Part shown: piece by piece, positions 18,108-27,716 of the stretch
Numbering within the stretch: position 1 is the first letter of the stretch
How the letters are laid out: each line of letters begins with the position of its first letter
Source of the DNA: Maribacter spongiicola
GTDB lineage: Bacteria > Bacteroidota > Bacteroidia > Flavobacteriales > Flavobacteriaceae
Direction: 5' to 3'
DNA length: 64,000 bases
Assembly (NCBI RefSeq): GCF_004364165.1
Contig: NZ_SOAY01000011.1
Span: forward strand, 620,001-684,000
Translations under genes and position numbers: made by a program
Notes under the pieces: generated by a model
What the model saw: the letters and a program-made list of their open reading frames with translations, nothing else
What the model was told of the DNA's origin: nothing
The model's database searches: none

Positions 18108-18473
18108 ATGAGTAAAACCGTACTATTAGCAGATGATGACCAACTATTGGCCTCTTTATTAAATTTTAGGCTTAAAAAGGGTGGTTATGTAGTACACCAT
18201 TCGGCTAATGGTAAAGAGGTAAAAGAATATTTAAAAAATTCTATGCCTGATATTATAGTGAGCGATATAATGATGCCTTATTGTTCTGGTATAGAGCTTA
18301 TTGACTATGTACGAAACGAACTAAAATCTAATACACCCATAATTATTATATCATCAGCGGGTAACGAACAGAATGTTCTCACCGCTTTTGAATTAGGTGC
18401 AAATGATTTCATCACTAAACCAGTAAGTCCAACTGAATTATTAGTTAGAATAGCCAGAGAAGTAGAGAAGTAG
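18108..18473 (+). CDS. Single-domain response regulator
   Basis: The 121-residue protein is only a receiver domain: acidic pocket ADDD, phospho-acceptor Asp53 in IIVSDIMMPY, Ser in IISSAG and Lys in ITKPV. There is no output domain. It follows the hybrid kinase by one base and likely receives phosphate from its Hpt His525. Without DNA binding it must act by protein contact, for instance on the HEAT protein or the synthase encoded downstream. Its stop codon forms the first three bases of a 7-bp tandem repeat. Confidence 0.92.
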   Translation: MSKTVLLADDDQLLASLLNFRLKKGGYVVHHSANGKEVKEYLKNSMPDIIVSDIMMPYCSGIELIDYVRNELKSNTPIIIISSAGNEQNVLTAFELGANDFITKPVSPTELLVRIAREVEK

Positions 18474-18526
18474 AGAATAGAGAATAGAGAATAGAGAATA
18501 GAGAATAGAGAATAGAGAATAGAGAA
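18471..18526. repeat. 7-bp tandem repeat, eight copies of TAGAGAA
   Basis: Eight perfect copies of TAGAGAA run from 18471 to 18526, with a partial copy before. The first three bases are the stop codon of the response regulator gene. The array fills most of the 70-base gap before the HEAT protein's TTG start. Confidence 0.95.
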
Positions 18527-18543
18527 GTAAAAAAAGATAAAAT

Positions 18544-20868
18544 TTGTTGATTCCCCCTAATCAAATTAAAATATCGCTGATCACTGCACCAGAATTCAAT
18601 TTAGAATATCTCTGGTGGCTGACTATATTATTTTTTGTATTGGCGGTTATCTATTTTATTGGCGTTTTTGTCATAAGAAATAATATCAACACAAATAACC
18701 ATCGAACGAAAGATAAGAAGATTGAATTTTCCCCCATGATTAACGAATTTTTGTTTTTTGAAGATTCAAATTCAAAAGAGGAGAAAATGAACTATCTAAA
18801 TCTGAAAGTTACTATTAGAGAGTTGATCAAAAACGATTTTGATAGAAATGTGCTTACAGAGGTTTTACTTGATCTTCGAAAAGATTTATCTGGTGAATCT
18901 CAATCCGTGTTAATTAAATTATATAAAGACTTAGGTCTACACCACGATGCTTATAAAAAAATTGGTAGTAGAAAATGGCAAGTCGTTTCTAGCGGAATAG
19001 TAGAATTGACCACCATGGAAGTTGATGAGTCATATGGACTTATTATAAAATTCATAAACCATAGACAAAGCACTATTCGTAAACAGGCAGAAATTGCAGT
19101 AGTAAACCTAAGAGAAGAAGGCATTAAATATTTTCTTGACAATACAAAGTTTAAGATTGCTGAATGGCAACAACTAAAGTTGTTAGATGTACTTAGGCAT
19201 AAACCTAATTATACTCCGCCACAATTCGCACTCTGGTTGACTTCTACAAATACCCATGTAGTTTTATTTTCTTTACGTTTGATTAAATATTATAGTCAGA
19301 ACGGTGCTGAACAATCTATCATAACGCTTTTAAAACATAAGAACCGCGATATTCAGGCAGAAGCTATTGAGTGTATTAAAGATTTTCATTTCGTGAGTGC
19401 TTTAACGACATTGAAATTAGTGTATTCAAAGGCTAGTCATGATATTAAAATAGCAATTCTTGATGCTATTGGGGAGCTAGGTACCATAGCAGACGTTCCT
19501 TTTTTAGAAAATTTACAACTTACTGAACGCCATTTTAATATTAAAGGAAAAGTTATTGGTACGCTTAATAAAATCGATCCAGAAAGAATAATGCCTACCA
19601 AAAATATTTCGAGATCAGATTTTTATAAAACAGAACCCAATATCGATTCTCATTATGTTGAAGATGAAGTAATTTCTGAAAGTATAATTGAAGAACCTTT
19701 AGAAAACATTGTAGTAGTTTCAGATGAAGAAATTATAATAGAAACCGTTGATGTAACCGATAATGGTAACGGTATTGTTGCTGCCGAAGAAGAGCTAAAA
19801 GTGGCAATAATCGAAGAAGATTGTATTGAAAATCTTGAAGAGCAATCGGATAACATAATCGATTCAACTACAATAAATACAGAGGTTGTAACTAATATAG
19901 ATGAAATTGACCTCTCATTTTTACCCCATGTTCATCATGAAACTGAATGGGTAGAAAAAAATAAAATTGAGGAAGAAAAATTAGAACTGAAGCAACATAT
20001 AGACGAAGAATTAAGCATAGATTTTTTACCATTGGTTACCGCAGAAATACCTATTAAAGCCCCAGTTTCGACTTTTACACAAGAAGAATTTGAACCCTTA
20101 TTTGAGTTAGATGACGATTATAGCGAACATAAAAAAGTAATTGAAACTGCAATTTTAAATGACGTTATACCGACAAAAGAAATTGAAAGTATTGATTGGT
20201 CATCGATTATTGCTAATAATAATTTGAATACTACTATTGAAGTAGGTGATGATTTAAATCCATTTGATTCTCTTGAAGAAAATGCTGTGTTTGTCGCTAA
20301 TTTTATGCCTCAAGAAGAATTGGATACTATGGTGTTGCTAGAAAATATTGCTGAACTTGGCGATTGTAGAGAGTTAACAATACTGCATGAAATTGCTAAT
20401 AATAATACATCAGACCTCGTAATAGAAAGAGCTAATGAGCTTATTACGAAATTCTCATATGAGACACCTAGACCTAGCGAATTATTTTCAGGAGAAAATG
20501 CTTTAGCTGAAAGTGTATTTACCGACATCTATAATCTCGCAGATCAAGAAACCAAGCTTATACTTTTAAACGAAATTAAAAGTATTGGTGATGAGAAAGA
20601 AATCCATTTATTGGAAAGTATCATAAAAACTGCGTCTGAAAAACTTGTAGAACAGGCTACAGAGGCTTTAGAGTACATAAAATCTCAATTAGAAATTACC
20701 GAACAACCCGAAACAGAAACAGAAGAAAGATCACTTTTTGAGGTTGATTTTGAGTTAGAACTGAACGAGTCAATTAAAAGAAGAATAGCATCTAACGACA
20801 ACGGCTCTACTTTATTCGATCAGTTATGTTCCTTGTCCAACTCCTTATACAAAAAGAAAAATGGATAG
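18544..20868 (+). CDS. Membrane-anchored HEAT-repeat protein with acidic linker
   Basis: The 774-residue protein starts at a TTG (18544; a second TTG follows; a stop lies in frame at 18538). It has one membrane helix at about 24-46, HEAT-like helical repeats over about 90-350, a highly acidic Glu/Ile/Val-rich linker over about 370-560, and further helical repeats at about 590-700. The bulk should be cytosolic. It overlaps the glycosyltransferase start by eight bases. I infer a scaffold or regulatory subunit for the synthase, perhaps reading the response regulator's state. I know no characterised homologue. Confidence 0.8.
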   Translation: MLIPPNQIKISLITAPEFNLEYLWWLTILFFVLAVIYFIGVFVIRNNINTNNHRTKDKKIEFSPMINEFLFFEDSNSKEEKMNYLNLKVTIRELIKNDFDRNVLTEVLLDLRKDLSGESQSVLIKLYKDLGLHHDAYKKIGSRKWQVVSSGIVELTTMEVDESYGLIIKFINHRQSTIRKQAEIAVVNLREEGIKYFLDNTKFKIAEWQQLKLLDVLRHKPNYTPPQFALWLTSTNTHVVLFSLRLIKYYSQNGAEQSIITLLKHKNRDIQAEAIECIKDFHFVSALTTLKLVYSKASHDIKIAILDAIGELGTIADVPFLENLQLTERHFNIKGKVIGTLNKIDPERIMPTKNISRSDFYKTEPNIDSHYVEDEVISESIIEEPLENIVVVSDEEIIIETVDVTDNGNGIVAAEEELKVAIIEEDCIENLEEQSDNIIDSTTINTEVVTNIDEIDLSFLPHVHHETEWVEKNKIEEEKLELKQHIDEELSIDFLPLVTAEIPIKAPVSTFTQEEFEPLFELDDDYSEHKKVIETAILNDVIPTKEIESIDWSSIIANNNLNTTIEVGDDLNPFDSLEENAVFVANFMPQEELDTMVLLENIAELGDCRELTILHEIANNNTSDLVIERANELITKFSYETPRPSELFSGENALAESVFTDIYNLADQETKLILLNEIKSIGDEKEIHLLESIIKTASEKLVEQATEALEYIKSQLEITEQPETETEERSLFEVDFELELNESIKRRIASNDNGSTLFDQLCSLSNSLYKKKNG

Positions 20869-22291
20869 TGAACTATTTGGTGTGGTATTGGAATATATCA
20901 ATTTTGTATTCTTTGTTTTTACTATGATTCTTTTTACACTATTTTCTCTAATGGCATATTTCTCTACCAGAAATTCTATTCATTACAGAAATAAAAACAG
21001 TTTTACAGATATTTCTAAAATAATGGCTTCTCCTTTAGCACCGACAATTACTATAATTGCGCCTGCGTATAATGAGGGACTCACCATTGTTGAGAATATT
21101 CGTTCATTATTATCATTGCAGTATGTAAACTACGATGTAATGGTAGTGAACGATGGTAGTAAAGATGATACCTTACAAAAACTAATTGATTCATATGACC
21201 TTGAAAAAATAGATGTTGAAATGGATCCCGACTGGAAATCTAAAACAGTTCGTGGTATTTATAAATCTAAAAATAGGGCATTTGAAAAATTAACCGTTGT
21301 TGACAAAATGAACGGTGGTAAGTCCGACGCTTTAAATGCAGGTGTATCTTTATCTACTAGCAAATATGTAGGGTGTATTGATGTGGATTGCCTATTACAG
21401 CCAGATGCTTTATTACACGTTGTTAAATCATTTTTTCAACGTTCTAAGAAAAGGGTTATTGCCGTTGGCGGAGTAATTCGTGTTGCCAACTCTTGTATCA
21501 TTCAAGGTGGTAAGCTTGAAGAAATTAGATTGCCGACGAATTGGCTGGCACGATTTCAATTGTTAGAGTATACCCGTTCTTTTATATTAGGTAGAATGGC
21601 ATGGGGTAGAATCGATAGTTTGCTAATTATATCAGGTGCATTTGGTTTTTTTGAACGTGAAATAGCATTGGCTGTAGGTGGTTATGATACAGATACTGTT
21701 GGAGAGGATATGGAAATCGTTTTTAAAATGCGTCGTTATATGCATGATAGAAAAGAACCATATACTATTGAATATATACCTGATCCTCTTTGTTGGACAG
21801 AAGTTCCTGAAGACCTTAAAATACTTGTAAATCAGCGTGACCGTTGGGCTCGTGGAAATCTAGAAACTCTGTTCAAGCATAAAGACATGCTGTTCAATTC
21901 AAAATATGGTAGGCTTGGTTTATTAAGTTATCCGTATTGGTTTTTCTATGAATGGCTTTCTCCGTTATTGGAGTTTTTTGGCTTTTTCACCATCCTACTT
22001 TTTGCCTACTTAGGTATTCTAAATTGGGAATTCTTCTTCATGATTACGTTGGCAATATTCCTGTTTTCTATCATGATTTCGTTTTACGCCATTCTTTGGG
22101 ATGTGTATTCGTACAACCAATACCGAAAAACAAAAGATATTCTAATATTAATGGGTCTGGCAATTCTAGAACCTTTCATTTTTCACCCAATTGTAGTGTA
22201 TGCTGCAGTTAGAGGGAATTATAAGAAATTATTTAAAATAAAATCTGGTTGGGGATCCCAAGTTAGAAAGGGTTTTGCAAAAGCATCATAA
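20861..22291 (+). CDS. Processive family 2 glycosyltransferase (PgaC/BcsA-like synthase)
   Basis: The 476-residue membrane enzyme has an N-terminal helix at about 10-33 and a GT-A domain: IIAPAYNEG, VVNDGSKDDT, KMNGGKSDALNAG, the DVDC metal/donor site, GED (281-283) and QRDRW (325-329, the QxxRW product-site motif). Two or more membrane helices follow at about 355-425. This is the layout of processive beta-glycan synthases such as PgaC. It overlaps the HEAT gene by eight bases and precedes the LtaS-like gene by six. The sugar polymer made cannot be told from sequence. Confidence 0.9.
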   Translation: MDSELFGVVLEYINFVFFVFTMILFTLFSLMAYFSTRNSIHYRNKNSFTDISKIMASPLAPTITIIAPAYNEGLTIVENIRSLLSLQYVNYDVMVVNDGSKDDTLQKLIDSYDLEKIDVEMDPDWKSKTVRGIYKSKNRAFEKLTVVDKMNGGKSDALNAGVSLSTSKYVGCIDVDCLLQPDALLHVVKSFFQRSKKRVIAVGGVIRVANSCIIQGGKLEEIRLPTNWLARFQLLEYTRSFILGRMAWGRIDSLLIISGAFGFFEREIALAVGGYDTDTVGEDMEIVFKMRRYMHDRKEPYTIEYIPDPLCWTEVPEDLKILVNQRDRWARGNLETLFKHKDMLFNSKYGRLGLLSYPYWFFYEWLSPLLEFFGFFTILLFAYLGILNWEFFFMITLAIFLFSIMISFYAILWDVYSYNQYRKTKDILILMGLAILEPFIFHPIVVYAAVRGNYKKLFKIKSGWGSQVRKGFAKAS

Positions 22292-22297
22292 TAAGCA

Positions 22298-24679
22298 ATG
22301 AACACAAGTCAAATAGATAGATATTCCTTAAAGCAGTATACCCGGCTTATGATATCCTTTTTCGGATGTTTGTTCGTGTTGACGCTTTTTCAATACGGCA
22401 TGCTGTATTACAAAGGGGTTATAGATACTATTTTTTCGGTGAGCTTTTTAAAAGCTATTGTTCACCAAATAGGTTTTACCGCTTTAATGGGTATTGTTAT
22501 GGTATTTCCCTTTAATTTTTGGGAAAATCTACGCTCTAAATATGGTTTTAATTTGGTCTTTGTTTTATTGAGTTTTATACTCATATTCGAAGCGCTACTT
22601 ACTGCATATTACTGCACTACTTTAGTGCCTTTAGGTTCAGATATTTTAGGATATAGCTATGCAGATATAAAAATAACGATAGCTAATTCTGGCGGATTCA
22701 TGATATCAGTTTATCTGCTCATTGGTATAGCTATATTAATAAGTCTGTTTTTGATACTTTACAGAATCACTTCTAAAGTCTATCATCGAATTAGCAAAAT
22801 GTACCCGTTTACGATTGTCTTGTTCAGTCTTTTTATGGCGTCTTTATTTACAGATGGCAAGCCAATAAACCAAAATAAAGTACAATACCTGGCTGTAAAC
22901 CTTTATAATTCTTCTACTGAAGACAATTCTTATACTTCTACGGAAGAATATCCATTAGTAGAAAGTGCAAATATCGAGAATGTACTTGGTGAATACTTCG
23001 AATTAAAAGAGGAGAAACCCAATATCGTTTTTATCATGGTTGAAGGTCTGGGTAGGGATTTTGTTGGTAAAGGTGCCGAATATGGTGGCTTTACTCCGTA
23101 TTTAGATTCATTGACCACCAAATCTTTATACTGGGAGAATTTTTTGAGCAATACGGGTAGAACATTTGGAGTACTACCATCATTATTAGGTTCGTTGCCT
23201 TTTGGTAAAAGTGGCTTTATGGAATTAGAGGAGTACCCTAATAAGTTGACACTGTTCAGTGTGCTAAAAAATAATGGGTATCATACTTCATTTTACCAAG
23301 GTACCAATAGTTCTTTTGACAAGGTAGACCGATTTCTTAAAAGTGAGAATGTTGATTTCGTATTGGATAAATCAGGATTCGGAAATAAGTACCAACAACA
23401 AGCTGAAGATGCGGCTGGTTCTTCGTGGGGTTTTCCAGATTTAGAATTATTCAAAAAAAGTATCAGTTTAGAAAGAGGAGAAAATCAACCTAGGTTAGAA
23501 GTTTACATGACCATCAGTACACACGAACCATTTATTCCGCCAAGTCAAGATTTGTATGAAGCTAAAGTTGAAAATATCCTGTTAAAAGGAGGCTTCGATT
23601 CTAGGGTTGAAAAAATCATTGAAAAAAACGATAATGTATTTGCGACACTTTTATACACGGACAGTTCTATTAAGTGGTTTATGGAATCGTACAAAACGCA
23701 ACCCAATTATGAGAATACAATTTTCATTATCACTGGCGACCATAGATTAATTCCTATTCCACAGCGTAATACTATCAGCCGTTTTCATGTGCCTTTAATT
23801 ATGTATAGTCCAATGCTAAAAACTACACGAAAGATGAGCTCTGTTTCTTCTCATTTCGATGTTACCCCATCAATTTTGGCGCTTTTAAATGGTTCGTACG
23901 AATTAAAAATGCCTAAAAAAGTTGCTTGGATGGGTGGTGCCATTGATATGCAAACTGCTTTTAGGTCTACAAAGAATATTCCATTAATGCGAAATAAGAA
24001 TGAGTTGAAAGAATATATAAGTGGCGAAACACTGTATACCGATGGCGATATTATGCAACTAGAAGAAAATATGGATATCAGTTCTACCTTCGGTGGTGGT
24101 TCGGTCCAAAAAACACTAGAGCGTTTTAAATCGGTGAATCATTACGTAACTACAGAGAATAAAATTATTCCTGATAGCTTGGCAATTTTCACCATTCAGA
24201 AAGAAAAGTTTACCGATAGTGAAACGGTTTGGTTGAACAGTGTTTACGATGGTAAAGATTCTGATAAGGGATATTTTGTTGCCAGGGATTTAGCATGGAA
24301 TAAAAAATGGGACAAAGCGTTATTATTATGTCGCTACAACCTTTCTGGAGCACCTAGTCATATAGATACCAAAATATTAATGGGCAGGGTTTATTCATGG
24401 AAAGGAAACCATGATAAGGCTGCAGAGATATTGCAAGAATGTATTTCTATTAATCCGAATTACATAGATTCTTATGCTGCGCTATTTGATGTTTATTACT
24501 GGTCAGATAAGTTAAGAGAAGGTCTAGATTTAATAGACAAGGTTCAAGAAAATAGTTCTAGTGCCAATGAAATCGCAGATAAAATTTCACGGGCTCGAAC
24601 CATTGCAAGAAATGCAGGTATTAAAATACATAAACCAGAAAAAAAAGAAACCGAAAAAACATTGGCGTCCGTTAAATAA
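22298..24679 (+). CDS. LtaS-like phosphoglycerol transferase with C-terminal TPR
   Basis: The 793-residue protein has about five N-terminal membrane helices (to about residue 190) and an extracytoplasmic alkaline-phosphatase-superfamily domain from about 240 to 560. Candidate catalytic and metal residues are Glu249 (MVEGLG), Thr289 (GRTFGVLP), Asp481 and His482 (TGDHRL), matching LtaS Glu255/Thr300/Asp475/His476 in order and spacing. TPR-like helices occupy about 665-770. LtaS-type enzymes move phosphoglycerol from phosphatidylglycerol onto a surface acceptor. Here the acceptor is probably the glycan made by the neighbouring synthase. The stop overlaps the next start by one base. Confidence 0.85.
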   Translation: MNTSQIDRYSLKQYTRLMISFFGCLFVLTLFQYGMLYYKGVIDTIFSVSFLKAIVHQIGFTALMGIVMVFPFNFWENLRSKYGFNLVFVLLSFILIFEALLTAYYCTTLVPLGSDILGYSYADIKITIANSGGFMISVYLLIGIAILISLFLILYRITSKVYHRISKMYPFTIVLFSLFMASLFTDGKPINQNKVQYLAVNLYNSSTEDNSYTSTEEYPLVESANIENVLGEYFELKEEKPNIVFIMVEGLGRDFVGKGAEYGGFTPYLDSLTTKSLYWENFLSNTGRTFGVLPSLLGSLPFGKSGFMELEEYPNKLTLFSVLKNNGYHTSFYQGTNSSFDKVDRFLKSENVDFVLDKSGFGNKYQQQAEDAAGSSWGFPDLELFKKSISLERGENQPRLEVYMTISTHEPFIPPSQDLYEAKVENILLKGGFDSRVEKIIEKNDNVFATLLYTDSSIKWFMESYKTQPNYENTIFIITGDHRLIPIPQRNTISRFHVPLIMYSPMLKTTRKMSSVSSHFDVTPSILALLNGSYELKMPKKVAWMGGAIDMQTAFRSTKNIPLMRNKNELKEYISGETLYTDGDIMQLEENMDISSTFGGGSVQKTLERFKSVNHYVTTENKIIPDSLAIFTIQKEKFTDSETVWLNSVYDGKDSDKGYFVARDLAWNKKWDKALLLCRYNLSGAPSHIDTKILMGRVYSWKGNHDKAAEILQECISINPNYIDSYAALFDVYYWSDKLREGLDLIDKVQENSSSANEIADKISRARTIARNAGIKIHKPEKKETEKTLASVK

Positions 24680-25986
24680 TGATCAACAAGTACTTTCATA
24701 TTATTCTTTTGATTCTATTAGCCGGTATCTATCGTGGTACTGGTCAAGATTCTGCTGATAATTTTAATACGGCATATGAATTGGCTTATGAGGGCAAAAC
24801 GAATACTGCCCATAATATGCTCTATGTATTAATCAATAATTCGGCTACCAATATAGATACTTCATTATTATGGGCGAAAACGTTGAGTTGGCGTGGTGAT
24901 TATGATAGAGCTCGTTCATCCTTCAATACTATTTTATCCGAAACCAAAAAAAATAGAGAAGTATGGATCTCAGCCATTAAAAATGAATTGTATGCCAAAA
25001 ATTATGCTACGGCATTGGGTCTGTCAAATAAAGCATTGGTGCATATAGAAAATAATCGTGAACTATTACGACTTCAAGCACTAGCTACTGAGGGTGTAAA
25101 TGGTTTTTCGTATGATGATGATGGTTGGTATAATGTAGATAGTGCTGTCAAAACTAAATTAGTAACAGCCAAAAAACAGAAGGTAACCTTAGCAAAAGAT
25201 ATTGAAGATAAGAACGAAGTATTAGTTAGAAAAACACCGGTTACAGAAGAGAAACTAAAGAATTCTGTAATGGTAAATAGTTCTGTAACTGTTTTTGACC
25301 AGCGTTTTGATCCTATTACCACATCAAGCATTGCTTTTAAAAGACAGACTCCCTTGGGCTCTATCATACCTAGAATAAACAATAGTAATAGAGTAGGTAA
25401 AAACGGAATTCAATTAGACATTGATTTGTACCCAAAAATTGCAAAAGGCTTTTATGCTTATGTCAACTACGGTTATTCAGAATCGGATCTGTATCCTAAT
25501 CATAAAGTTGGTAGCGATATTTATTATAACCATAAAAGCGGTTTAGAATTCTCTGGTGGTGGTCGGTACATAAATTTTGCAACTAGAGATATAAAATCAG
25601 TTACCAACTCAATAGGGTATTACAAGGGTAACTATTATTTTTCTTTACGATCGTTCATTACTCCTAAAGTGGATAACTTAACTAACGTTTCTGGAAATTT
25701 ATTGGTACGTAAGTATTTAAAGGATGCTGAAAATTATATGGGAATTAACTTAGGTTACGGATTTTCACCTGAGCTGCGACAATTTACATCGGGAGATCAA
25801 TTGTTAGCAGAAACACTTTTGTATATAGAATCGCAACGTTTAAGCGTAGAATACCAATTTACCAGTAAGAATAATTTAAGCGCTTATAGAACTAATGTGG
25901 GTGTTCTAAGGCAAGAACAGTCTTTTGATCCCGGAAGTTATTTTTATTCTATTTCTGCAGGACTAACGTATGAGTTTAATTTTTAG
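24679..25986 (+). CDS. YaiO-like outer-membrane beta-barrel with N-terminal TPR
   Basis: The 435-residue protein has a signal peptide (cleavage near Gly-Gln 22-23), TPR-like repeats over about 25-150 (LSWRGDYDRARSSF is one), a linker, and a C-terminal barrel from about 215 with alternating aromatic strands ending in LTYEFNF, a typical barrel C-terminus. The barrel is long enough for roughly 10-12 strands. TPR plus barrel is the plan of PgaA-like exporters, though this one is smaller, so a pore is uncertain. It is the last gene of the block and its end overlaps the convergent gene by 11 bases. Confidence 0.83.
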   Translation: MINKYFHIILLILLAGIYRGTGQDSADNFNTAYELAYEGKTNTAHNMLYVLINNSATNIDTSLLWAKTLSWRGDYDRARSSFNTILSETKKNREVWISAIKNELYAKNYATALGLSNKALVHIENNRELLRLQALATEGVNGFSYDDDGWYNVDSAVKTKLVTAKKQKVTLAKDIEDKNEVLVRKTPVTEEKLKNSVMVNSSVTVFDQRFDPITTSSIAFKRQTPLGSIIPRINNSNRVGKNGIQLDIDLYPKIAKGFYAYVNYGYSESDLYPNHKVGSDIYYNHKSGLEFSGGGRYINFATRDIKSVTNSIGYYKGNYYFSLRSFITPKVDNLTNVSGNLLVRKYLKDAENYMGINLGYGFSPELRQFTSGDQLLAETLLYIESQRLSVEYQFTSKNNLSAYRTNVGVLRQEQSFDPGSYFYSISAGLTYEFNF

Positions 25987-27268
25987 ACTTCATAGTATCT
26001 ATCCATTTGTCGGCATACATGCCATAGACCAAACCTAATTCATTATCATAAACATATTGTTCGTCTTTACCTGCATCAAAGTTTACATTATACACGTACA
26101 CCTTAATACCTGCTTCTTTTAATTGCAGCATCAATTTCTTCTGACTTGCAATTATTCTTCTTGATAGTGCCACATGTTTTACATTATTCACTTTTAAGAA
26201 ATTGACTTTATCACCTTTAATAGATATTAATGGATCTTGGGAAATCATGGCATGTATACCGTGCTCAGATGCTTTTTCAACTGCCATAACACTAAAGAGT
26301 TCCATTATTAAACGGTCTTTGTCAACAAAAGCGTCGGCAAAGGCTATGGGATCATTAACCTTGTCCGTAATTAAGGTAGCATCTGGGTGATTCTTGAACC
26401 AGGTATTAATGCCATCCATATCTAGCGTTGTATAATCACCATAAATTTTCTGTTTCATGAATTGAGAATGGGTAGGAGGTAAGCTTCCGGTATAATCGGT
26501 AAATCGAGCCCACATTTCCCAATCATGTGCGGCTACCAATTTCCCGTCAGATGTTTCTATAATGTCCAATTCAAAATTGCGGAATCCCTTTTTATAGTTT
26601 TCATCTAAAGCGTGTTTCGAATTGGTAGATTTTACTCCGTTAATCTCTCCGCCGGCATGGGCAATGTATCTATCTATTTTTGATTCAAATTCATACACCT
26701 CTTTTGGAAAGTAAATTGCCGTACTATAAATGCCTGATGTATTACTTAAGGTTTCTGTGATAGAATTATCATTTACCTGTTCGGTGATAACACCATTAAG
26801 ATTATGCATAATGTATGCTTGCCTTCCTTTTAAGGCACTTAATTTTAAAAAACTTAAATCAGAAAGCTGCTTTTCAAAACCTGTTAATTGTGCAGCGGCG
26901 GAATCATGCGCTAATATGGCGAATATTGCTTTAGCTTCTACCATTTTAGAAAGTACTGCTACAAATGTCTTTACATCTTCTTTACTCCCATACGTATCAA
27001 ATGTCTTGAATTCAAACTTGTTGTCTGCCTGTAGATGTATAATCGTTAATCCGCGTTCTACGGCTTCTGTTTGTGATGCGTAGGTAAAGGTGCTACGTTT
27101 ATGTGTATTAAAACTATGGCTATTTAAAACTAATGCTGCAATTTCTAAATTTTGGGCAGGAGAAGATTTTAAACAGTTACCATCTGCTTTAACCGGAATT
27201 GTTATAAAAAGGATAGCTACTAGTAAAACCAATTTGTATATCAAAAGAATAGGGGAGAATCTCTTCAT
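25976..27268 (-). CDS. Secreted glycerophosphodiester phosphodiesterase-like protein
   Basis: The 430-residue protein has a signal peptide (cleavage after VKA), a 150-residue N-terminal region of unknown fold, and a GDPD-type TIM-barrel from about 190: IAHAGGEING in place of the usual HRG, then FELDIIETSDGKLVAAHDW with the ELD and HD metal/catalytic signature. It lies tail-to-tail with the outer-membrane barrel gene and overlaps it by 11 bases. GDPD enzymes cleave glycerophosphodiesters, so it might trim or recycle the phosphoglycerol units put on by the LtaS-like enzyme. That link is inference from position. Confidence 0.8.
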   Translation of the reverse strand: MKRFSPILLIYKLVLLVAILFITIPVKADGNCLKSSPAQNLEIAALVLNSHSFNTHKRSTFTYASQTEAVERGLTIIHLQADNKFEFKTFDTYGSKEDVKTFVAVLSKMVEAKAIFAILAHDSAAAQLTGFEKQLSDLSFLKLSALKGRQAYIMHNLNGVITEQVNDNSITETLSNTSGIYSTAIYFPKEVYEFESKIDRYIAHAGGEINGVKSTNSKHALDENYKKGFRNFELDIIETSDGKLVAAHDWEMWARFTDYTGSLPPTHSQFMKQKIYGDYTTLDMDGINTWFKNHPDATLITDKVNDPIAFADAFVDKDRLIMELFSVMAVEKASEHGIHAMISQDPLISIKGDKVNFLKVNNVKHVALSRRIIASQKKLMLQLKEAGIKVYVYNVNFDAGKDEQYVYDNELGLVYGMYADKWIDTMKSKN

Positions 27269-27637
27269 TAGATTTTAATTTTCAACTTTAGTAATATTAT
27301 ATTAATAGGGTCACTTTAAAAACGAATATATAGAACGGGTATTGTAAAAGGGTGATTCAATATGCTTTATTAATATTGCACATTGTCATGTTTAAGAAGA
27401 AATAAAAAATTTATAACCTTAATTTAAAGAACATATCATCTTTTTAGTTTATCAATTTTAACAGATAACTGCCTGTAAATAAGTCGTTTTTATAATCTAT
27501 ATCGATAAAATACCAATATATGGGATGAACTGCACATCTCTAAACCCCTATAAAACCTAGTGCTTGGGCATTTTCAAGCCTAAACAACACATTTTTGTAT
27601 GTTTTACAACACTTTTAAATTGGTTCACCACATTTTG
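27269..27637. other. Non-coding stretch
   Basis: This AT-rich 369-base stretch lies before the twin small ORFs. I see no gene, repeat or stable hairpin in it. It should hold the promoter of the GDPD-like gene, but no TAnnTTTG box is evident on the minus strand. Confidence 0.6.
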
Positions 27638-27668
27638 TTGTCACAATCTTATCATCGGTATATATTTA
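27638..27668 (+). promoter_or_regulatory. Candidate promoter of the twin small ORFs
   Basis: TTG at 27638-27640, a 20-base spacer and TATATTTA at 27661 fit the Bacteroidota pattern TTG-N17-23-TAnnTTTG with one mismatch at the last base. The first small ORF begins 49 bases later. Confidence 0.45.
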
Positions 27669-27716
27669 CTTCAAGATATAATTACCCAAATCAAGTTTAA
27701 CTTTTAAACCTACAAT

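Noticed and set aside
18104..18110. Possible frameshift joining the hybrid kinase and response regulator
   Set aside because: Both products are complete in domain content, and the regulator has its own ATG one base after the stop.
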